Shown here piece after piece: positions 57,303 to 64,000 of a DNA stretch of 64,000 nucleotides. The stretch spans positions 93,237 to 157,236 of the forward strand of contig PYSS01000094.1 of the NCBI GenBank assembly GCA_003049465.1. Reading direction: 5' to 3'. Every line of letters begins with the position of its first letter. Position 1 is the first letter of the stretch. This DNA is from Magnaporthiopsis rhizophila. Its lineage: Eukaryota > Ascomycota > Sordariomycetes > Magnaporthales > Magnaporthaceae. The notes under the pieces were generated by a model. It was not told the origin of the DNA and made no database searches. It saw only the letters and a program-made list of their open reading frames with translations. Both the position numbers and the translations under genes were made by a program.

Positions 57303-58154
57303 GTGTTCGCTGAGAAACCGACAACGTTACGTACATAATGTATGTATCTTGCGATCTGCATGGAACNTTGGGATCTGGTGCCATATCCGTCGGATGTTTC
57401 CGATCTGGATTTGCATTCTATGGGAATTTCGATATCCTCGACAGGTGTCAGCCATCCGATGTTGGCAGCTTGGCTTACACCCCTGAGAACAAGTATGAGA
57501 AGATTACTGAAGAATAAAAGAGAAGGAAAGATCAAGGAAAAGGAAAGGCAAAAGAAGGGGGAGGGGAAAAGAAGGAAAAATAAGAGGAAAGCAACGATGA
57601 GAGACGAACGAAGGGCAAAAAAGATACGGATCGTAACTTTGCCCAACCGACTGTCAACGTCCCATGGCCGTCTGCCGTTGCAGACTTCGCGAAGCAATAC
57701 CAGAAGCGGGGTTTTGCTCCTTCCGACAGGCTCGCCAGAGTCTGCTCGACTTCTTTGAAACTTTGCTCGCCGATATACTTCATCCGTCAGCTCACACATG
57801 ATCTTTTCGGCCAGGATGTGCCGTGATCTCCAGCCTCCTCGCCTTGTCGAGACCCCGAAATTTCGGTTTCCTGTCCAGCAAAGTGATGGGATGCCCAGGC
57901 TTCACTATCGAGTATTAAAAGGGAGACAGGAGACGGACTCTTTCGCGTGGGTTACTCCTTTGAAAAAGTAAAGAAAAAAAGGCCTTCCACCAAGCTCAGC
58001 AGCCCCTGACCGTCCGCAGGCTCGATGGACACTGATCGCAGTCACCCCATCCAAACCCTCTAAGTCTGCCTGGTCCACGCGGCGTGGCATCCAAACACAC
58101 ATACACACACATACACACACACTCACCCACATACACTCACTTACTTATTTCACC
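56956..58154. other. Spacer with 45-nt poly-T tract
   Basis: 1.2 kb without a supported gene. It contains 45 T (57256-57300), an undetermined base at 57367, a purine-rich stretch (57510-57600) and a CACA microsatellite at 58095-58125 just before the next gene. Confidence 0.6.
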
Positions 58155-59519
58155 ATGCCTTCACTCATCTCGCTTCTACTTGTGTTGGCAGTCCCTTATG
58201 TCGTGGCGGCTCCCCTGCAGCTCCTCGAGCTCCCCCAGGATCTCGACAAGGGAGACATCGTCATCGACGCTGCCGACACTGCCTGGCAGCCCGGAGCCGC
58301 CGCCCCTCCGTCGGTTGACGTGCAGCTGGATGCGCGCGCCGTCGCAGCCGGGGGAGGAGGGGGCAGGGGTGGAGGAGGAGGGGCGAGGCCTGCGGGAGGA
58401 GGGGCGAGACCTGCAGCAGGGGGGGTGAGGCCTGCAGGAGGAGGAGGGGCGAGACCCTTCGCGGCTCCCGGGGGAGCAAGGCCTGGTGGGGGCTTCGGGG
58501 GAGGAGCGAGGCCTGCGGGAGGAGGAGGGGCGAGACCTTTCGCGGCGGGTCCCGGTGGGGGCTTCGGTGGAGGAGCAAGGCCTGCGGGCGGCTTCGGGGG
58601 AGGAGGAGCGAGACCTTTCGCGGCTCCCGCCGGGGGCTTCGGGGGAGGAGCGCGGCCTGCGGGCTTCCCGGGAGCGGCTGGGGGCTTTCCCGGAGGAGCA
58701 AGGCCTGGGGGCTTCCCGGGAGGGGCTCGACCTTTCGCGAATCCCGGCGGCTTTCCGGGAGGCGTTCCAGGAGGCTTCCCGGGAGGGGCTCGACCTTTTG
58801 CAAATCCCGGAGTCTTCCAGGGGCCGGGACCTCAGGCGAATCCCGTACCCTTCCAGGGAGGAGGGCCGGGGCCCGGCAGGGGCAACAACGGTGGGCCTCC
58901 ATTCGGTCCGGGAGGTCCAGGAGGTAACCGAGGCCCCGGGCGGGGGCAGCCGTTCCCTCCAGGGCAGCCGTTCCCGCCAGGGCAGCAGTTCCCGCCAGGG
59001 CAGCCTTTCCCACCAGGGCAACCGTTCCCGCCAGGGCAACCGTTCCCGCCGGGGCAGCCATTCCCGCCGGGAGCGCCGTTCCCGCCAGGGCAACCTTTCC
59101 CACCAGGGCAGCCGTTCCCACCGGGACAACCGTTCCCACCGGGCCAGCCGTTCCCGCCAGGCCAGCCGTTCCCGGGCTTCCAGCCGTTCCCGCCTCCGCC
59201 GCCGATTGGCTTCCCGGTACCCCCGCCCATCGTCTTCCAGCCGCCGCTGCCACCGCCACCGCTGGTCCTCCCGCCGGGCGTCTTCCCCAGCCCGGCGCTG
59301 GTGGAGGCGAGGCAGAACGAGGAGCGCGAGCGGGCCGAGCTCATCAACGCCGGGCAGCGGCAGGCCCAGGAGCAGAGGGAGTACGACGCCGTCAGGGAGG
59401 CCGAGGAGCGCAAGCGCGAGGACCTGCGCCAGGCCAACTTGAGGTTGGAGCAGAAGCAGAGGGATTACGAGGTCGCGAGGGCGGCGCTGGCGGCCGCCGA
59501 GCGTGGGTTCCGGCAATAA
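58155..59519 (+). CDS. Secreted Gly/Pro-rich repeat protein with charged tail
   Basis: Single exon of 454 aa; I do not recognise the family. A signal peptide (about 1-18, VVAAPL) is followed by a short acidic, non-repetitive region. A long Gly/Ala/Arg/Pro-rich part comes next, built from GARP, GGFGG and GGARPFA(A/N)PGG motifs. Then twelve consecutive xPFPPG hexapeptides (mostly QPFPPG, one QQFPPG, one APFPPG) lie at 58947-59162, followed by a Pro-rich stretch. The last 85 residues are charged and helical (EERERAELINAGQRQAQEQ and onward), probably a coiled coil. The design suggests an extracellular or wall structural protein, which is inference. Very GC-rich repeats also leave long antisense frames open. 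Confidence 0.78.
   Translation: MPSLISLLLVLAVPYVVAAPLQLLELPQDLDKGDIVIDAADTAWQPGAAAPPSVDVQLDARAVAAGGGGGRGGGGGARPAGGGARPAAGGVRPAGGGGARPFAAPGGARPGGGFGGGARPAGGGGARPFAAGPGGGFGGGARPAGGFGGGGARPFAAPAGGFGGGARPAGFPGAAGGFPGGARPGGFPGGARPFANPGGFPGGVPGGFPGGARPFANPGVFQGPGPQANPVPFQGGGPGPGRGNNGGPPFGPGGPGGNRGPGRGQPFPPGQPFPPGQQFPPGQPFPPGQPFPPGQPFPPGQPFPPGAPFPPGQPFPPGQPFPPGQPFPPGQPFPPGQPFPGFQPFPPPPPIGFPVPPPIVFQPPLPPPPLVLPPGVFPSPALVEARQNEERERAELINAGQRQAQEQREYDAVREAEERKREDLRQANLRLEQKQRDYEVARAALAAAERGFRQ
58947..59162 (+). repeat. 18-bp coding tandem repeat (xPFPPG x12)
   Basis: Twelve tandem 18-bp units close to CAGCCGTTCCCGCCAGGG, each coding QPFPPG or a one-residue variant, followed by a partial unit. Synonymous differences between units show it is translated and not freshly expanded. 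Confidence 0.9.
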
Positions 59520-60229
59520 AAAGAGACGAGACGAGACGGACGGACGGACGGCCTTGGGGCAAAGGGATGTGTGTGTGATGTACTGTTTAAACCGTATACT
59601 AGTAGGAGGCAGTCTCTTTCTTCCCTTCATTTTCTTTTTTCCTCTTCCCGTCTCTCCTCTTTCCTTTCCTTCCTCCTCTTCTATCTCTCCTTTATAAGCC
59701 CTTTTTACTCGGCTTCTGGTCGGATACGCCTAATGGCACTTTGGGGTTTCAAGTATTGTAATAGCTAGTTTAGTTTAGGCAGATAACCCGAGTCATCTGG
59801 TTCTTGTCCCGAGAAGAGTGCTACCAAGGTGTGTGTCCCGGACCCTGCGCCGGAGTCTCCGCAGCCGGTTTGTCCGAGAAGGACGAGAACGGAAGAGAAT
59901 TCGTTACCAGCGGAGGATCGTTTTGCTGGCGGAGTGAGAGATGAGAATGGATTGGGAAAGTAAACGGGAGGTGGCACATCACAGCACAAAGACACATGTA
60001 GCCGTGAGACCCATTTTATTCTAAACGGCAGGCTGGCCCAGTGCACCAACTAACGGGTACCTACCAGGCAGAAGTGTTGATCGGCCCTAATCCGCGGACG
60101 CGTGGCCCATGGTTGGCCGACAGATAGGCTCCTGGATGTATCTATTCATCTACCAAAAGAAATGTCGATGCCTTCATCGACGTATCAACCTGACGTTGTA
60201 AGGCGCTCCACGCCTCTCTGCCTCTCCCC
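59520..60229. other. Convergent spacer
   Basis: 710 bp between two convergent genes, with a C/T-rich tract at 59610-59710 after the repeat-protein stop. No gene is seen. Confidence 0.5.
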
Positions 60230-63200
60230 TTACCAGAACCCGTCTTCATCCACGCTTTTCTCCTCGCGCGGTGCTTTCTCTGTCTTCGCCTCTCTACCTC
60301 CCCTTGCAGCCCATGTTTCAACGCCAATATGGTCAATGTGTTTAACCATTGCTAGCGCCGGCTCCCAAAGGGCCTTGAAGCAGCCAGACTCTTCCATCGA
60401 TTCCACCGTCCAGGCAGCTTCTTCTCCAATTCCCAGGCTCCCGTTGGCTTCAAAGAGTGCCTCGGCTTTAGCTGAAGATAACGAGGCCTCGAACCATAAC
60501 GAGGCCCGTCCAGTCTCCGCACACTCCCTGGCTGGGAACGAGTGGAACCTCTCCCAGCCGTCTCGCATGCCTTGCGAGACCGTCGTCATGTCCTAAAAAG
60601 GTGTCAGCGCGGCAACATGGGTTTTGGCGTTTCAATGATGAAATGGTGCAAGTATATAACTACCTGGACCTGGACGACGTCCAGGTAAGTGGCTCCGCCC
60701 GGGCACTTGTGGCGCGCCGTGTATCGCACACGCACGCCCTTGACACAGGCTCCTGCTGTAGCGCCGCCACCGCTAAGCCGTGTGGGCTCCAGCTCGTAGT
60801 AGAGCGTCGGTGTGCGGTTCGTGTTCGGACTAGGGAGAGCTGGGGTCAGTCCGTGGGCGCCTCGGGATAAGGAGGAGAAGGGGTACTCACGGTATCTCGA
60901 GTGAATCAACCAATCCGCGAGCAAATTCCGAGTACTTGGCCTCTAGCTCCTTGGTTGGGCTATGGCTGGCCACTACCTCAAAGTCCCAGTGGCGGTGCAG
61001 GCAGTGGATTGCGACTGGGGCCAGGCGCCTGTTGGGGTCGGCGATGGTAAAGCCGAAGTTGATGGCATCAACTTCCACCACAAACTGCTTCGCTCGCTCG
61101 CCAAGCCGGACGTTGGCGGTACCAAAGCCCTCACACATGAACTCGTAGACAACCCGGCGAGAATCCAGCGTCCAAGAGGTGGCCTCAGGGAGGCCGCACA
61201 GGGCGTCGGCATCCTGGCCAAACAGCGAAAGGATTCGCGTAAAGTGGAATGTGTCCGGCCGGCTGTATGCCTTTTGCATACCCTCAAGCAGCTGTTCCGC
61301 CCTCCAGCCGCGAGCGTCCTGGTTCCTGTTGTTTGTCGCGAGTCCACTCGGCGTGAAGTCCTTCAAACAGATGCGACCAAAGACAACCTCTAGGGCCACC
61401 TTTCCGGACCTGTAGCGCAGGCGCTCACTGAGTCTCGCCATGTTCGCCGTCAAGTCCCCGAGAAACCCAGGCTCGGGGTCCAGTCTCGTGGGTCCAAGCT
61501 CTGGGCGTCGAGGCGCTTTCTTTCGCGAGGAGGCCTTCTGGCCCATCGTCTCGTAGAATACGACACTGCTTCGATCGTCCTCCTGTGGTACCGCGGGATG
61601 GGCACTACTCGACGACTTAGTAGGCACCAACGCCTCCATGTTGAATCTGATGGCCTGGGGATCCCCGTCGTGCGGCAGGGGAATCAGGGGCGGCATCGCG
61701 GGAAGAACATCATCCAACAAGCTTCCCTGCTGTGGTGGGGGAGTCCCTGCTGATGGGTCACGGTGTTGCTGGGTACTCGGGCCTGATCCACGGCCGTCCA
61801 GTCCGCCTTGGTTGTTTGCCGAGAGGGGGCGACCACGTTCTTCTCGCATTTTCGGATCTCTGGAAACCAGAGGTGAGCTCGGGCGCGGCGTTCCGAGGGC
61901 GGGAAACTCGGAAAGCGAATCTACCAGCTGAAGCTCAGTCGGGGGCCAGGCTTCGGAGCGAGCGCGGCTTGGTTGGCGAATATTGACCGTGCTGGACATG
62001 GGGGAGTCGGCGCCGACAGTCAAGCTTGGAGGCTGCTGCGTATCTGCCGTTTCGGATCGCGATGCAATACTCTTCTGGGCCTTGATGAGGGCTCGCGAGG
62101 CCTTCGCAGTCTTGCTAGGAAGCTCCGGCCACTTGACCGCATCGTCACCCCGGCCCCAGGGGCACTTGTCCATAATGCTCCCGGAAGCAGGAGCCAGCGA
62201 GGACCAGGCGTTCGGCTTGGAGCGGGACGCATTAACTCCCAACCCCCTTGGCGGCGCTAGCTTCTTGGCTGTCGCCGCAGGTGGATTGATCGGGGTCGCC
62301 TCTTTCACTGCAGCTGGCATGACGGCATGCTTGATGGCAGGGGAAGCTACCGCAGCTGCCGCTGCGCGCAGCGGTACAAGGGACTGTGCTTTCTGCTTGT
62401 AGGGCTGATCTGGCTGAGGTCCCTGGGAAGTGCCATGCGCCCGGACGGAAAGATGAAGACCAGGAGGAGGTGGAGGAGATGTAGTGCTATGGTCGGGCAC
62501 TCCTTGGATCCACGTTTCAACATAGGCATCGACAGATGCTTCTTTGTCAGCAGCTGTATGGCTGAGCAGTTGAGGGCGGTGGTTGGCGGGTCTTGGAACT
62601 TTTTGCTTCGTTTTGAACGCGAAGTCGCCGAATGCCTGGCAGTATCGGCGAGCCTCCTCGAGCTTGAAGCATGCCAGCTGGCACGGCCCAAACAGAGATC
62701 TGAATCCTCGGGAAACCGGGTTGGGGAGGGCAATTCGCAGGCTCGCCGCACGGGATATGGCCTTGTACTCGTCGGCCATCCTGGATCCGACTTTGGGGTC
62801 TACCAGTGTCGTAGTTACCAGGGTAGGGTTAATGGCCGACATGAGCCTCGCGTCCACCTCGAACACGTGGTTGGCCTCGGAGTACAGCAGATGAATAGCC
62901 TCAAAGGGTTTGTCGTGCTGGAGTTGGAGTTGCTCGATTAGTCCGGGAATCCTGCAGAGAAACAGGCCCCTCAAAAACCGACATGGAAGGGAAGGACTCA
63001 CCGAGTGTTTGAGGATACACGAGAGCCTCTCATACGCGCCATCGACGGATTCTTGGGCGTGGCCGCCTATGTAGACGATACGGCCCATGCCATCGGCAGT
63101 GATTGAGGCACCGGTCGAGCGCTCAAGCTCCAACCGAGAATCGTCAGGAAGAATCTTGTCGATGTCGACGGTCTCATGCTCGTTGTCATCAAGCTCACTC

Positions 63201-63810
63201 CACCGGCGCACAAACTCGAAGAGCCTGACAGAGTCTGGCAGCTCGGCCCTGTCGACGGGCGAAGGATTCTGATCGGCGTCCAATGGGGCCTGGAGCTGGC
63301 CGAAGGACCAGGCAGAATAGTCTCTCAAGGACTGAATCCACGGGTGCTTGATTTCGGGCTGCGGGCTGAACGTTAGACGCGTGCTCGGCAGGAGCCCGCC
63401 GCGGGCGCTGAGGGGATCAAGTTCGACATACCATGATGTTACCATCCTCGTCGACCACGCGGTCCCATGATAAATCACCATCGAGGCTCTTCAGAAGTGT
63501 GATCAGCCGGCCCTGGACTGAGGAGGTTTGGTCCTTGGGACAGATGACCTTGAACCACTGCTGTCTGGGGTCGTACATGACCTCGAACTGGGGCTGGGGA
63601 GAGCACAAGGCCAGGTCAGTCGGGCAGGGTACAGGGACGCAGGGTTTTAGATGGGCGTACTGTGTCGATAACGGTCCTGGCGCGTTCGAGGATGTGGGTG
63701 ATGCCTCGAGGCCGGTATGACCAGAACGTGGCCAGATAGAACTCCTCCTGGGCTCTGGATGAGGACGTCGGCAGGCCGGAGCCGACGGTCGACGATGCTG
63801 CAGCCGACAT
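60230..63810 (-). CDS. Large fungal protein with KH-like segment (DUF7905-like)
   Basis: Function unknown. Exons on the minus strand are 63810-63661, 63593-63432, 63358-63021, 62951-60891, 60829-60664 and 60592-60230, giving 1,079 aa, in frame throughout. Near residues 175-220, RLELERSTGASI...GRIVYIGGHAQESVDGAY resembles a KH or KH-like RNA-binding fold. A long Ser/Pro/Ala-rich disordered middle follows, and then a folded C-terminal region (about 690-1079) with many Trp and aromatic residues. The architecture resembles fungal DUF7905 proteins; this is from memory of the family and not tested. The 69-nt intron at 63020-62952 has a weak donor and may be retained. The first ATG may be preceded by an exon beyond the window. 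Confidence 0.72.
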
Positions 63811-64000
63811 GGCAGCAGACGCCCCGAGCAGAAGCTCCGGGACAGAAGACGAGGTCAAGATAGAGCTGCTGGTGACCGGGCAGGCACCTGGGAGTTACCA
63901 CCTAGTTACATCCGAGAAGTTGAGCGGTGGCAGTCGATATTAGGGAGGGGAACTACACCTACCCGCGGTGGTGGGACGATGAAGGCGTTTGCTATGTGGG
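63811..64000 (-). other. Possible 5' extension of the KH-like gene
   Basis: On the minus strand the frame stays open upstream of 63810, and a GTAGGT donor occurs near 63960. An extra 5' exon running off the window is therefore possible. It is not resolved here. Confidence 0.3.

Noticed and set aside
58176..59630. A 484-codon minus-strand frame opposite the Gly/Pro protein
   Set aside because: It is a product of GC-rich repeats lacking stops. The plus strand has a signal peptide, third-position variation among the repeat units and a natural stop.
1..64000. CRISPR array, rRNA genes, secondary-metabolite cluster or intact autonomous transposon
   Set aside because: None is visible: no spaced direct repeats, no rRNA signatures, no synthase genes, and every retroelement reading frame is broken.

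Overview
The window is nuclear DNA of a filamentous ascomycete, probably a sordariomycete. Its genes have short introns with CTAAC/CTGAC-like branch sites. The proteins are fungal housekeeping types, and the retroelements carry the CpA-to-TpA damage of repeat-induced point mutation (RIP). It divides sharply near position 23,200 into an AT-rich transposon graveyard on the left and a GC-rich euchromatic block of genes on the right.

Positions 1-23,226 hold nested, RIP-mutated Ty3/Gypsy chromoviruses (LTR retrotransposons with an integrase chromodomain). A sense remnant (element 4, from 21,549) was split by an antisense element (element 2). Element 2 was later hit by element 1 (117-7,997, target duplication ATAAA), by element 3 (14,088-21,403, target duplication CTGTC) and by an ~830-bp insert with a tRNA-like head and a 14-bp target duplication (8,233-9,070). 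Element 1 itself carries a solo LTR (3,949-4,342, target duplication ATGGT). Positions 22,455-22,588 are a 27-bp minisatellite.

Positions 23,227-64,000 hold sixteen protein genes with reconstructed exons. In order they are: MTD1 (folate, -), MMS19/MET18 (Fe-S targeting, +), SPC2 (signal peptidase, -), EMC3 (ER membrane complex, +), RPC25 (Pol III, -), a NUFIP1/Rsa1-like CCCH protein (+), SPT2 (histone chaperone, -), RPP2 (ribosomal P2, +), MPS1 (spindle-checkpoint kinase, +), mitochondrial bL21m (-), a cysteine-rich GPI protein (+), an RBR ubiquitin ligase (+), a GPI-anchored aspartyl protease (+), ADE1 (purine synthesis, +), a secreted Gly/Pro-repeat protein (+) and a large KH-like fungal protein (-). 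Most are in divergent or convergent pairs. I see no secondary-metabolite cluster, rRNA gene or CRISPR array.

The most unusual items are the tRNA-headed insert, the interchangeable palindromic U3 modules in related LTRs, the RIP gradient that spares the outer edges of each element, and a homopolymer-pair intron in ADE1. Exon coordinates come from reading splice consensus and frame by eye and were not checked against transcripts.
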